DNA of 64,000 nt from Physcomitrium patens. Lineage: Eukaryota; Streptophyta; Bryopsida; Funariales; Funariaceae. Within the stretch, counting starts at the first letter, position 1; every line of letters begins with the position of its first letter. This document shows positions 42,018 to 54,330 of this stretch, one piece after another. Under the pieces are notes generated by a model that was given only the letters and a program-made list of their open reading frames with translations, had not been told where the DNA came from and searched no databases. The position numbers were made by a program, and so were the translations under genes. The DNA lies in contig NC_037265.1 in NCBI RefSeq assembly GCF_000002425.4, positions 788,835 to 852,834 on the forward strand. The letters are read 5' to 3'.

Positions 42018-45000
42018 GTGCAGCTGGAACCTTGTACAATTCCTAATGAAGGTCCTATCCTCTCCTCAGAACCCTCTCCTTGTTTTATAATAGACTTATA
42101 TTTAGGACCTAAGAATTACAAAGCCTTTGCTTTATTAGATTCGAGAGCCTCAGCATGTTTTTTAGATGAACAATTTGTTAAAAGTCGTAAAATACCCTTT
42201 GTACAGAAACCTAAATCAATACATGTAGAAGTCATAGATGGTCGTCCCTTGTCTTCTGGAGATGTCACTCATGAAACTCATCCTATAAAAGTAACAATAG
42301 ACGGTCATGATAGCTACATAGCTTTTAACATAATTAAATCCCCGTCCAATCCAGTTATTTTAGATTTATCCTGGCTAGAAAAATATAACCCTCGAATAGA
42401 TTGGAATTAGCATAAACTTGACTTTTCCAAAAGCGTTATTAATAGTTCTACGAACCAAGTAAAAAATTATAAGTCTAGTACAGTAAAACCCGTACTGATA
42501 GGTGCAAAAGCATTTATACACGCAGCAAAAGAAAGATCAACTTTTGCTATTTATGCTGCACCTATTTCTGAAAACGTAAAGACTTCAAGTGGCATTCGAA
42601 ACAATATCAAGAGTATCAAGACGTTTTTGAGAAAAAGAATGCAGATATTCGTCTTGAGCATCGTCCATATGATGTTTTTTTAATCGACCTCAAGGAAGGA
42701 ACTCAGCCACCATTTGGACCAATTTACAGTTTATCGCAAGATGAGATGGCTGAACTCAAGACATATATTGACGAGAATTTAGCGAAGAATTTCATACGTC
42801 ATTCAAAATCTCCAGCAGGAGCTCCAATTCTATTCGTAAAGAAAAAAGATGAATCTTTACAAATGTGTGTTGATTATCGAGGACTCAATAAGATCACAAT
42901 CAAGAACAAGTATCCATTACTTTTGATATCAGGACTCCTTGACTAGTTGAATCAAGCTAAGATCTATACAAAAATAGATCTAAGAGGAGCATATAATCTA
43001 GTACGGATCAAAGAAGGAGATGAATGGAAGACTGCATTTCCAACCAGGTATGGACATTTCGAATATAATGTCATGCCCTTTGGACTCACGAATGCACCAG
43101 CTGCTTTTCAACATCTCATGAATGATGTATTTCGTGAATTCTTAGACAATTTTGTCGTCTGCTATCTAAACGATATCCTGATCTATTCTAAGAACGTCGA
43201 AGAACATGAAATACATGTTCGTCAAGTATTACAAAAACTTAGAGATGCAGGATTGTACGCCAAGATGGAAAAGTGTGTATTTCACACTACTCAAGTTGAC
43301 TTTTTAGGATACATCATTTCAAATGATGGTCTCATGATGGATTCTAAGAAAGTCCAAACAATCATGGATTGGAAGATTCCAAGGACAGTAAGAGATGTCC
43401 AATGTTTCTTGGGATTTGCCAATTACTATCGGATCTTCATCAAAGATTTCTCACGAGTTACAGCTCCACTTACACGCTTGACTAGTAAAGATAAATTTTA
43501 ATGGAATCAAGAAGCGGAAGCAGCATTTGAAGCCTTGCAGACATCGTTTGTCTCTGCACCAGTCTTATATAGTGTTGACTTTTCCAAGGCATTTTTTATG
43601 GAAACAGATGCATCAGATTTTGCCTTGGGTGCAGTTTTATCACAAATGGGAACAGATGACAAACTCCATCCGATAGCTTTTCATTCAAGAAAATTCTCAG
43701 CAGCCGAGATCAATTATGAGATCCACGATAAAGAACTTCTTGCGATCGTGGATTCCTTTCAAGAATGGCATCATTATCTAGAAGGCGCTTCTAGTCCAGT
43801 CACTGTGTATACAAATCACAAGAACCTCGAGTATTTCATGTCAGCACGCGTGTTGAATCGTCGTCAAGCTCGTTGGAGTATGTCTTTGTCAAGATTCGAG
43901 TTCATTATCACTTATCGGCCAGGAAAACAATAAGGTTTATCCGATGCCCTATCTAGAAGTTCTTATTTTGCACCAAAAGAAGGAGATGCAGCTTTTGAGC
44001 AACAAAGAACGGTCCTCTTGAAACCGGATCAATTTCATCTCCGAGCAATGAAATCAACATTGACTGTTGATTCAACTTTTCTCAAGCAAATCCAATCCAG
44101 TATGTCCTCAGACCCTCTTGTTTATGATATCGAGAATAATTCTTCCAAGTCTCATGATCCTTCTAAGTTTGAGTTCAAGAATAATCTATTATATTTTGAA
44201 GGACGCCTATATGTTCCAGAAGGAGAAGCACGTTTACGTGTTCTTCAAGCACGTCATGACTTTCCAGTAGCAGGGCACTTTGGATATAATAAGACTTTGG
44301 AACTCATATCAAGAGATTTTTGGTGGCTACAAATGTGGAAGTCAGTCAAAGACTTTGTACAATCATGTGATATTTGTTCAAGATCAAAAATTCCTCGTCA
44401 TCGACCTTACGGACTTCTTCAGCCATTACCTATACCAGAACAACCATGGTCTTTTGTTTCTATGGATTTCATCACAGATCTTCCAAGCTCAAGATCTTAT
44501 GATTCTATATTTGTGATAGTAGATCGTTTCACCAAGATGGCACATTTTGTGCCATGTACAAAATCTATCACAGGTGAAGAAACAGCTAAGCTTTTCATTG
44601 ATAATATCTATCGCTATCATGGATTACCTAAAGATATCATATCGGATAGGGGAACTCAATTTGTGTCAAGATTTTGGAGGACCCTTTTCAAGATTTTAAA
44701 AGTGGACATAAAGCTATCTTCGGCTTTCCATCCTCAAACTGATGGACAAACAGAGCGCGTAAACCAAGTCTTAGAGCAATATTTAAGGTGTACTATCAAC
44801 TACCAACAAGATGATTGGACAACCCTTCTGCCATTGGCAGAGTTTGCTTATAATAATACGGTACATTCTTCCACGCAACAAACACCTTTCTTTGCCAATT
44901 ATGGCTATCATCCACGACTTGATACTTTTGATTTTTCAAAAGTTGATAATCCTGCAGCAGAAGATATGGCAAATCGGTTGTCAGAGTTACATGCAATAAT

Positions 45001-45508
45001 GAAGACACAATTGAAGGAAGCTCAAGAATAACAAAAGATAAACGCAGATCTATATCGTAAGGTGCAACCACAAATCAACGTGGGTGATAAGGTATGGCTA
45101 CTTCGTCGCAATATCAAGACTACTCGACCTTGTGACAAGTTGGACTATCGTAGGCTTGGCCCCTTTTCTGTTTCTGAACAGATCAACCCAGTTGCATATC
45201 GGTTACATCTATCGGAGTCAATGAAGATCCATCCTGTATTCCACGTATCTCTTCTTGAACCATATAAGACAGTGGATATACAAGGAAGAAGACAAATGCC
45301 ACCGCCTCCTATAGAAGTAGATAATAATGAAGAATTTGAGGTGGAAGAGATATTAGACTCAAGGCGGCGCCGAAATAAGCTGGAATATCTTGTTCATTGG
45401 CGCGGATATGATATTAGTGAACGCACATGGGAGCCATCCAAGAATTTAGGAAATGCATCAGCTAAAGTCAAAGTTTTTCATCAACGACATCCATCAAAAC
45501 CAAGATGA
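42018..45508 (+). pseudogene. E3 pol (protease to chromodomain) with stops, one frameshift and a YLND RT site
   Basis: The start codon is GTG here where E2 has ATG. Protease DSRA is at 42138-42149. Lesions: TAG near 42408, a one-base deletion near 42595, TAG at 42944-42946, TAA at 43499-43501 (shared with E2), TAA at 43931-43933 and TAA at 45029-45031. The RT catalytic motif reads YLNDILIYSK, losing the first Asp. In contrast, the integrase (44018-45028) is uninterrupted and keeps its zinc-binding end and D, D, E residues. The chromodomain (about 45330-45505; [29 protein letters not shown]) is intact and would direct insertion to marked chromatin. Confidence 0.93.
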
Positions 45509-45601
45509 AAATCTCTCTTATAAAAGAGACAAGATTGAGGCAAGATAACATTCAATTTCCTATCCTTGTTTGTAACTTCTTTACATTTCTGACGCTAATT
45601 A

Positions 45602-45640
45602 GATGGAGAGCCAACAACCAGCGGATTCAACTCAAGAACC
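45602..45640 (+). pseudogene. E3 third ORF, truncated start
   Basis: The first 13 codons match the start of the 121-residue third ORF of E2 (MESQQPADSTQEPS). The frame then runs into the reversed gag of E2 at 45641. This is the right-hand breakpoint of E3. Confidence 0.85.
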
Positions 45641-46596
45641 TTCGTACCCCTCATTTTATAGTTGTGTCGTTTCTTTGGACAATGTTGAGCAGTGTGCTTA
45701 GGTTCTCCGCAATATAAACATAATCCTTCTTGACGACGACAAATCTTTTCTTCCTCAGTTAGGGGTTTAAAATGTATCGCATCAATTTGCATGTCTTCTA
45801 CTTCCGAATGTACGTTTGGCAAAGATGTTGATGTTGCCATTGAGTAATAATGTTGAGGTTCCCGTGAATGATTCTCAGATCGAAATTCAAAAAGTCGATT
45901 ATCACATTTTACCGCAAAATCGATTGCTTGACTCAAAGTTTGAGGATCAGGTAAGTTGAGCATCAATTTCTTTACTTCGTATTGCAATCCATAAAGAAAT
46001 TGACTGATGAGTGCAGCATCATCCCACTTGATGTCAATTGCAAGTTGTCGAAATTGTGAAGTATATACTGTTACTGAGCGATTTCCTCGTCGCAGAATTT
46101 GGATCTTATTTGTTGCAACACGAGTTGCATCGTGTTCACCATACATAGATCGAAACTCTGCCAAAAAAGCTTCCAAATTGTCCAATATTGGATTTCGTTG
46201 TTCAAGAAAAGACGAAAACCACGATAATGCAGAACCAGAAAGTAGAGTGCCAATAAACCTGACTTGTGATCCTGGAGTTGGATAGTTTTATGTTTGAAGT
46301 TGAATTGCCAATTGTACTTGATTGATGAACCCTCGAAACTTTGATCTCGTACCATCAAATTTCTCAGGTAAGGCAATTTTTGGTTCTCTAGTGCTTATAG
46401 GGTGTTGTACAATTGGAGAAGGAACGTGATTTGTTGTAGATGTTGAAGCAGCTCCGATCATCTCTATATCCCCACTTTCTGCTATTCTTGTTCTTTCATA
46501 TGTTGGTGAATTGAGTTGATGCATCGCAAGCATTAACTCCCTCATTTGCTCTTGCATTTGTGCCATTGCACTCTTCATTTCAACAAGCTCTGCCAT
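45641..46596 (-). pseudogene. E2 gag, one stop and truncated at its 3' end by E3
   Basis: It starts at 46596 (MAELVEMKSAM) and is closely similar to E3 gag. One in-frame TAA at 46288-46290 replaces a Gln codon. The zinc knuckle CLYCGEPKHTAQHC is intact near 45.70 kb. The reading frame leaves E2 at the breakpoint, so the last few codons and the gag stop are on the other side of E3 near 40.2 kb. Confidence 0.92.
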
Positions 46597-46794
46597 AATG
46601 ACACTAAGAAGAAAAATTTGTTTGATATTGCTCAAGACAAAAGAAAAGAAAGACTTGATAACAAAGAAGATACTAAGAACAATATCAGTTTAGAAGTGGG
46701 TAATCCGCAAACTTCTAATACGCTTATGCCTTGTCAAGAGAAAGGGGTAATCCACTCTTACTCAAGAAAAACAAAGCTCTGATATTGTAAGTAC

Positions 46795-46805
46795 ACTCTT
46801 GTCAA
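46795..46805 (-). promoter_or_regulatory. E2 primer-binding site, self-primer type (candidate)
   Basis: On the minus strand, TTGACAAGAGT begins two bases inside the 5' LTR, exactly as in E3 and E1. Its complement occurs at the predicted RNA start inside the LTR near 46.98-47.01 kb. Confidence 0.6.
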
Positions 46806-46807
46806 TC

Positions 46808-47368
46808 TGTCAAGGACAAGAACTCGATGAAAAAACAGTTCAGACAAGTAAGCCTTCACTCAAAGAAAAGTAACAAAATATGAATAATAAGTATGTATAT
46901 TGAAAAGAGAAACTAGAATGGCTATTGCCAAAAGACAAGAAAACTAGAGACCCTTGAAACTAGACTAGAAGCAAGAAAGGAGTTGACAAGAGTGAAGAAG
47001 CCTTCACTCTTGTCTCTATATATACTATCTAACTAGGGGCTACGTGGCGACGTTCTATAGAACCTCCAATATGTGTTGACTTTGTAGGACACATGCCTTG
47101 ACTTACAAGGCAAGTTTTTCTACGTGTGGGCCACATAGTTAGCTTGATCTTCAAGCTAACAACATGTGTGGCACATGGCCAACTTGTTGACCACGTTTCT
47201 AATCCAAAAAGTCAATTAAAGACACCTATGAAGTCAAAGCAGCGTCTAGGAAGGTTTTAGGAAGCTTCTATATTAAATATTATAGAATTAACTTACTTTT
47301 ATCTACTTTTACTTACTTCTACCTATTTCTATATGTAATTATTAGCTTACATGATTATGGCCGTGATA
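46808..47368 (-). repeat. E2 5' LTR
   Basis: This 561-bp LTR directly abuts the right target duplication CAAAT (47369-47373). Its outermost bases read TATCACGG on the minus strand, one change from TGTCACGG. It has the same TATA box and start-site palindrome as E3. Confidence 0.93.
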
Positions 47369-47373
47369 CAAAT

Positions 47374-48200
47374 GTGATTCGATGTTTGGATCACTAGCAT
47401 ATATTGTCTATGAAGCTACTAGGTATTATTCAAATAAAAAACTTTGTTGTCAAACTGGGACTTAATCATTAAGGTAGTGGAGTGTTGATGCCACCAACTA
47501 AGCCATGTGTAGGTAACAAAGGGAATATAGCAAGAGCGGCAATCGCAATACTAGCATCTAATTTTTTGAAAGTCCAACTTGTACAAAAAAATAATGTTCC
47601 AAATTTGCATATGTGATTTGAGCCTTGAATTCACTTAAAATATAAATGAAATTATAATTTATTAAGTTCAAAGATAGATTTTCAATTATCACAAAAGTAA
47701 GAGGTATATTTGTTATTATGAAGATTAAAAGAATATTTTTGATATTTTAAAATATTTTAATGGTATTTATGATATTTTTTCTTATTTTATTAATAATATT
47801 TTTTTCTTTTAAATCCATTTATAGTTTATTATTAAATGCCTCAGAAGATAATCCTCTAAAATTTATGTATTACTTCTAATTAAAAAACTACATTTAAAAT
47901 CTAATTTTTCTTTCTACCTGATGACATCTTTACTATTTAAAGCTTATAAAATTATATTAGGCTCATTAAAATCAAATAAAGAACATGAATAATTTGTAAA
48001 TAAGACATGATCATAATATTTGTTTAGTAATTAACTTTTTGTTGATCTTGTGGATTGTATTGATAGGATGGATGATAAAGATCTTAAATTACTTAAACCA
48101 GTATCATTGATTATATTATTATTATTTGATAAAAGAATTTTTGAAGCAATTAATAATATAGAAAATAACTATCATGTTGTAAATTATTTTGAGTATAAAA
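47374..48200. other. AT-rich spacer right of E2
   Basis: No gene was recognised. The small open frame at 48050-48256 (+) lies in low-complexity AT-rich DNA next to a decayed copia element and is not called. Confidence 0.5.
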
Positions 48201-49300
48201 ATCATTACTTTGAACACTTTGAACATTGGTGTCATAAAAAAACATACAACCATTAGATAATATTGATTGTCAATAAATATCATGATGTTAAAGTAAAATA
48301 AAAATATTATTTAATTTTTTTTATAAAAAAATATTTTGTATGATATCTATTTTAAGTTTTATTTCAATCAAGGCATATTGTGCTAATAAATCTATTTTAT
48401 TTTTATTATTATTTTTATTGATTCTTTTTTTGAATAAATAAATCTTTTAATAAGATAATTTTATCAAAAGTAAGATTTTGACTAGCACAATATTTTCTTA
48501 TATTTCTATCATACAATAGATAATACTTTATGCCTTATAATTTACTATAGATAAAAAAATATATTTACTATTTTTTGTATTAAGTTTTTATTGGTACTTA
48601 TTTAGAACATATACATATGTTGTATATCTACAAATATTCAAGTAATTTAAATTAAAAGTTTTATTTTACCATAATGTCAAAAGAATCATTGAAGCTTCTA
48701 ATGCCTTTTAAAAGATTCTATTTTATATATAATAAGTCGTGGCTATGGCATCTACTTAAAATAAATTTGATAATCTAAATGTATGCAACATAGATCTAGC
48801 ATACTTTATTAACTCTCTATTCTTTTGCTCTCTAACACCATTTTATTTTGGTAAATAGGATATAATAAATTGACATATTATTCTATATTGAATACATAAA
48901 TTATTAAATTCTATTGATGTATATTTTTTCATATTGTTTGAATATAAAGTTTTAATTTTATGATTTTTTTGATTTTTAATATAAGTTTAATTAATTTGGA
49001 ATATTTGAGATATCTCTAATTTATACTTTAAAAAATATATATCATTTAAATCTTAAACAATCATCAATGTAGATGAAAAAATCGGTAAAATCTTTAATAG
49101 ATCTAATTTTCATAGAACCGTATATATTGATATAGACCAACTCAAGTGATTTTGAATCATATAAAATTTTGTCTTTGAAAAAAGAATTTTTATATTATGT
49201 TTTAGCTAAATAATTTTTTTTACAAAGGAAGATTTGATATATTTACCAATATATTTATATCAAGCTTACTCATTTCTTTTAATGTATATTAATTGACATA
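48200..49300 (-). pseudogene. Heavily decayed Ty1/copia integrase region
   Basis: On the minus strand, allowing stops and shifts, the order of copia integrase motifs can be read: LELVYINIYGSMK (usual LELIH-DL-GPM) near 49.15 kb; IYIDDCLRF (usual IDD-SR) near 49.06 kb; KIKTLYSNN then YTSIEFNNLC (usual KTLRSDNGGEY-S-EF) near 48.95 kb; and a P-NGV--QKNRELIKYARSML stretch (usual PQQNGVAERKNRTL-E-ARSML) near 48.83 kb. Downstream AT-rich sequence to about 48.2 kb fits further pol decay. No LTRs could be assigned. This superfamily is distinct from the gypsy elements to the left. Confidence 0.75.
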
Positions 49301-51700
49301 TCTTAGACAATGATTTTATATAATAATTCTTTTTGTAGGTATTTATTAGTGATGCGATGACATCAAAAAATATTCCAAGCAAAGTTGTACCAATAAAAGT
49401 TATTGTTTATTAGCACAATTACAAAGCAATAGTAGATTTTACAAAGTTGTGTTAGTAAAAGCTACTATGGTAATTAATAGTGGCAGTGCAAAAAAAGTAG
49501 GGTATTAAGCAAAGCTTAAGAAAATTTTAGACACATAAAAATCCATTGGAAAAACTTTGAGGCTCTCTTTTTGGATTAGGTGATTGGTTGTCTATGCAGT
49601 AGTACTTTATGTGCTAATAGTTTCACTCAGTTTAGCAATCACTTCAATAATATACATGACTATAGATTTTTTTGCACAAAGAATAAAAGAGTCATTAGTT
49701 TCATTGAGATTAGTGTGAACTTGATATTTTTAAGTCTCTTTAAAGTGTCCTATATTAATTCAAAATTAGAATATAGCTTTTTCAATGCATTAATAAGCTA
49801 TTGTGACAATGTCTATCATCTATTGATGTATTTTTAACCATCAAAACTTGAGGACAAAAAATTGTTTAGTTATTCAAAATAAATATGATTGTTTAAAGCT
49901 AAAAAAATTAACCTCTAATATATAGAGATTTTCAATTTGATTATTTTTAATTATAAAATATTTTCTATCTTTAGAATATATTTTAATATGATAATAACTA
50001 TAAAAGAATTCACTCTTTTATATTAAAAAATGCTTAAATATATAGACAATAAACTTCTAGTTAAAATTAGTATATGTAAAACTTCTTGAGTATTTATGAT
50101 TCTATAATTTTTGAATTTAATTTGTATTATACTTTTACCAATAGCTTTATGCTCTTTATCAACTTCCATATATATAATTAATAGAGAATTTAAAATATGA
50201 TATGATGTAAACCACTCTTTAATTAATAACATCTAATATATTATTTTAGTATCCAAATACCACATAAATAAATTTATAAGTTCATCTTTGTTAGTAATAA
50301 TAAATAAATATAGTATATCTAATTTTTTTAAATTTTAAGTTATAATTTCTATTTAAAATAATATTGGCTTGAGGTTATTATGCACCATTTGTCTTTTCAA
50401 ATGCAAAAATTATACAATTAAGTCATTTATATCATAAATAATAATAATGATGACATATTAATGGTTTGTAATAATTTATTTTATTGGCACTTTGTACTTT
50501 ATGTGATCTATTTGTTGAAATGTTGTTCTTAAATGTATAATTAATCAAAATATTTCTGACAATCAACTACAAACACGTCTAAAGTCAAATCCACATCTAT
50601 GAAGCTTCTAAGAAGCTATGCTATAAGATATTATCAAATCTATCTATATTTATCTTCTATCTAATACTTTTTATCTAAATATATATCTATATCTATGATA
50701 AATTTATAATAATTTTACATATTTTTGTTCATCATGAATAATAAGTGTTGATTCTAAAACTTTGTCAATCATTTATTGAAACTCTTCAATAAATTCTACT
50801 ACAACTATTTCTTTATTCATAGATAATTGAAATAATTTCTTTTGTGTTGTGACTTATATTACAAGATAAACTTGTTTATATATGAATTCTAACTTATTTT
50901 ATATTTCTTTAAAAAATTTAAGACACTTTGTCAAATTAACTTATTTATCACTATAATGCAATATGATACTTTATCTTACTTTAGCATCTTTAATTTCTCA
51001 TGCAGTTTGCAATGCCAAATTTAAATTCTATTGTATTTGTAATAAAAATAAAATAAAATAAGATAAGAATAATTCATATTTTAATACTTTATAAATCATA
51101 TTTAGTAGATGTCAAATTACTATATATGGCTTATTAATTGAATTTAAAGTAGCAATGATTAATTAATTTGTTATTTGACAAATAGTCAATAAATGACATA
51201 GATATTTGTTTTTGCTTCTAATTATTCAATTTTTATAGCACTGACTCATATCCAATACTTTGATACAATGATTAATGAAAAAACAATTAATTAATTAAAA
51301 AATAAACTAAATAGTAATAATTATCTTTTATTATGCTTGTAAGATATGTATTACAAAAGTTGATGACAACTTGAATAGTTGAAGGACTAAATATGAAAAG
51401 ACATGATCTTAATATATAAATATAATAATTATTTTTAATACATTATATATATATATATATAAAATTCTAAATGTAATCTATAATTTCTTATAATATTTAA
51501 GACGAGTTAATATTTTATAAAAATTCATATATTTATATATATATATATATATATACAAGAGTTGCCAAAAGAAATCAATATTGCTGAGGCATTTTTAATG
51601 CTTTATTAGCCAATTCTCAACTTCACAATGAAGTACTTAATAAACACAACATGAGAGTAATTTAATAATATGTTTTCATGCATTTATGTGTGTGGTAGTC
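49301..51700. other. AT-rich repeat-derived spacer
   Basis: This is probably further decayed retroelement sequence upstream of the copia integrase. An LTR fragment is listed separately. TA runs lie near 51447-51460 and 51534-51555. No credible open frame was found. Confidence 0.5.
50570..50703 (-). repeat. Fragment of an E1-type LTR
   Basis: On the minus strand, about 50576-50640 matches the E1 LTR over AGCTTCTTAGAAGCTTCATA and the following GTGG-TTTGACTTTAGA-GTGTTTGTAG. More diverged similarity continues toward the LTR start. The rest of the LTR is absent. Confidence 0.7.
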
Positions 51701-52518
51701 ATTTCACTGTTCACAATTTATTGAAATTCTATTCAACTTAATTGTATGTAAGGACGCTTACTTTAAACAAACCGTGGGAGGGTTTTGAAAAAACTGTTGA
51801 GGAATACGATTTCAAGCTTAAGTTCAAGGATGGATGCACATGCAGGTGGATGAAATATGCCGTTGTCAGTGGATGTAAGACCCGACCGGACTGGACCCAC
51901 CAGAAGGGCGGAAAGGGGCAGGGCAGTGCAGGCACGCGCTGCCTGCAGGTGGATGGATGGACGGATGGATGAGAGAGAGGGGGTAGTGTAGGGTAGGGCC
52001 AACAACAGCTCACACACACACAGCATCTCCATCATCCCCCAGACCCCCCACTTACTTACCCACCTGCCTGCCTTCCCACCTACCTATTCATCCATCCATC
52101 CATTCATTCATTCATACATCCTTGACACCCACGTCTCCATCCATCCCACGTGGTGCGTCATAGAATCGAAGCCTGAGATCTGACACACACAACACTGAGT
52201 GAGTGACAGAGAGACACAGACCTATGGAGATAGAGAGCTAGAGAGGCTCTCAGCCGTCAGATCCAACCATTTCATCTTGGCCCCGTTACCACGGTTTCAC
52301 TGGGAGCGCGGGGGGAGCGTGGCGGGGCGGACAGGAACTGGCCCGGGGCGGGAGGGAGGGCGTCAAGTTAATTGCAATTATATATTTATATATAATTTTG
52401 AATCTCCCTTTCTCTCTCTCAAGTAATGCTTTACTTCATACCTTCTGATGAAGTGATGCACTACTTAATGAGGAGCAGTGCAGTGCACATTTGTCAAACG
52501 GAGGGCACCCATGTGATA

Positions 52519-52555
<37 letters not shown>

Positions 52556-53075
52556 GGAACAAATGTAGAGAACAACAACAACAACCCAGAAGACAATGCT
52601 ACACATTCTGAAAAGCAGATAACTTGTGTGTGTACTTGTGATCCACTTGACATGCTGTAATCTCTCACAACGAACATCACCAGGAACAGCCAACTCCGGT
52701 GTTGCTTGCTTGCTTCCTTCCTTCCTTCCTTCGTTATCAGTTGATACTCTACCACCCATAAAATCCAAACACACTAATTTACTCCAAACCCTAACTTTTT
52801 CTCGAGATTTCTTGTAACTGACAATTACAACTAGTGAATGTGCAGGTGGTGATACTACTTTAATTCGAGATACTTGCGCCAGATTGTCAATGGCTTGCTA
52901 AAAGTCCACCAAATAATTCGCACGTTTCGACACTACTTGTGGAAAGAACTGGGATATTCAATCTGCATCCCTGGTCACCACATTTGTGCGTTGCACTTGG
53001 GTTCGATCCTAAAATCACAAAGCTTCTGCTCTCACTGCACTAAGTCCCTCAGTTTCACTATTTACAATGAGAATC

Positions 53076-53111
<36 letters not shown>

Positions 53112-53140
53112 TGTATTGCTTGGTCATTCTTGACTAAAAC
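51701..53140. other. GC-richer island with tetranucleotide and dinucleotide repeats
   Basis: Composition shifts here from deep AT-rich to mixed. It contains (GGAT)n-type sequence near 51945-51972, (CATC/CATT)n near 52088-52120, an AT run at about 52520-52549, a (CTTC)n tract near 52709-52732 and an AT run at about 53088-53109. Open frames (51742-51972, 52199-52426, 52626-52817) have no family resemblance. It could be a promoter or an unannotated transcript, but I cannot support a gene. Confidence 0.35.
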
Positions 53141-54272
53141 AAAATGTGTCCAACCTGACAGATTATTTTTTAAATCATTTAAAATGGGTTAAAATGGGTT
53201 TAAAAGAAACTTGATAAAATGTTACAATTTTTATTTATTATGAAATTGGAAAATTCGAAATCATGTCAATCTTTTATATCAGAATGGGAAAACTTACCTC
53301 GGTTATATTTCAGTAATGGGAATCGTAATTTTTTGGCTATTAAAATCTGTTTCTGTTTACTAGAGTAGTAATCAAAACACTATTAAATTCAGAAATTTTG
53401 ACGTAAAATTGCTTTAATGCAACAAATTGTTCTATTTTCAATGTCCATTACTTCAAAACATTGTTGAAATTAGCTGTGCAATATTTTTTTATGAATTTGT
53501 CTGGTTCTTTTTTACTTTAAAATTATAAATTATACATAAACTAAAATAATTTCATCAAAATTTAGATTACATATATGTATTTATAAAAAAATATTCTTAT
53601 TAGTCTTTAGAAGAAATTTATTGGTTTCTTTTTTCTTTTCTTTTTAAATTTCAAATTTATATTTAAGCGATTGATAAGTTAGTAAAGAAAAGAACCATGC
53701 TAAGAAGGTAGAAGATTTTTAGTTTGTTATTATTATCTGTATGTAAACATTTATTATGATTTTTCTCCACAACTTTTATACAATATATTTGTATATATAT
53801 ATATGTATGTATGTGTGTGTGTGTGTGTGTGTATAATAGTCTTTTCTTACAAGTTCCAAAACAAGTGAATGAAGTTTTGTAATATATTTCTGAAAATAAA
53901 TAAAATTTCATAAATTTCCGAAATTTCCGTTCTATAAAAAGTCTTTGATGAACTAAATTTTTCTTATATATAAATTAAAGAATAAATTATTTGTAAGATT
54001 AAGTAGTGTTAATGTTACTTTTAATATTAAAAATCAATTACACCGTTTTCTTATAACTGTCAGAGACATCAAAGTAAAAAGTTTCATTATTTAAAGAAAT
54101 GTTTTTTATTCTTCATATTTCACTATAAAATCACGATTTTCAAAAGAAAAAATTGCACGAAAATCACAATTTGTACAATTTGTCATAAAAAATTGCATGA
54201 AAATCACAGTTTGTACAATTTGTCAATGTTCATTTTTATTTTTATTTTGTTTGTGTAATACAATTTTTTCAC

Positions 54273-54330
<58 letters not shown>

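Larger units (their letters stand above)
40252..45640 (+). mobile_element. E3: nested Ty3/gypsy chromovirus lacking its 3' end and 3' LTR
   Basis: E3 lies head-on inside E2 at the gag/pol junction. It begins with a 544-bp 5' LTR (AGTCACGG in place of TGTCACGG) and continues through PBS, gag, pol and the first 39 bases of the third ORF. At 45640 it stops abruptly and E2 gag (minus) resumes. No polypurine tract or 3' LTR follows, and no clear 5-bp duplication of the target can be matched. A GT dinucleotide is shared by the two parents at the right junction. Confidence 0.92.
35797..47368 (-). mobile_element. E2: Ty3/gypsy chromovirus, split by the nested element E3
   Basis: Both outer ends carry the same 5-bp target duplication, CAAAT (35792-35796 and 47369-47373), so the whole interval is one insertion. 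Reading on the minus strand: 5' LTR (47368-46808), PBS, gag (46596-45641), then foreign element E3 (45640-40252), then pol (40251-36730), third ORF, polypurine tract and 3' LTR (36155-35797). Shared parts of the LTRs differ at about 3 of 205 bases, so the insertion is fairly young. The pol frame is mostly readable with a handful of lesions. Confidence 0.95.

Noticed and set aside
44018..45031. Intact E3 integrase frame as evidence that E3 is autonomous
   Set aside because: The same pol has stops, a frameshift, a lost RT catalytic Asp and no 3' LTR.
40252..47368. CRISPR-like or other ordered repeat array in the repeated block
   Set aside because: The repetition is explained fully by two oppositely oriented retrotransposons and their LTRs.
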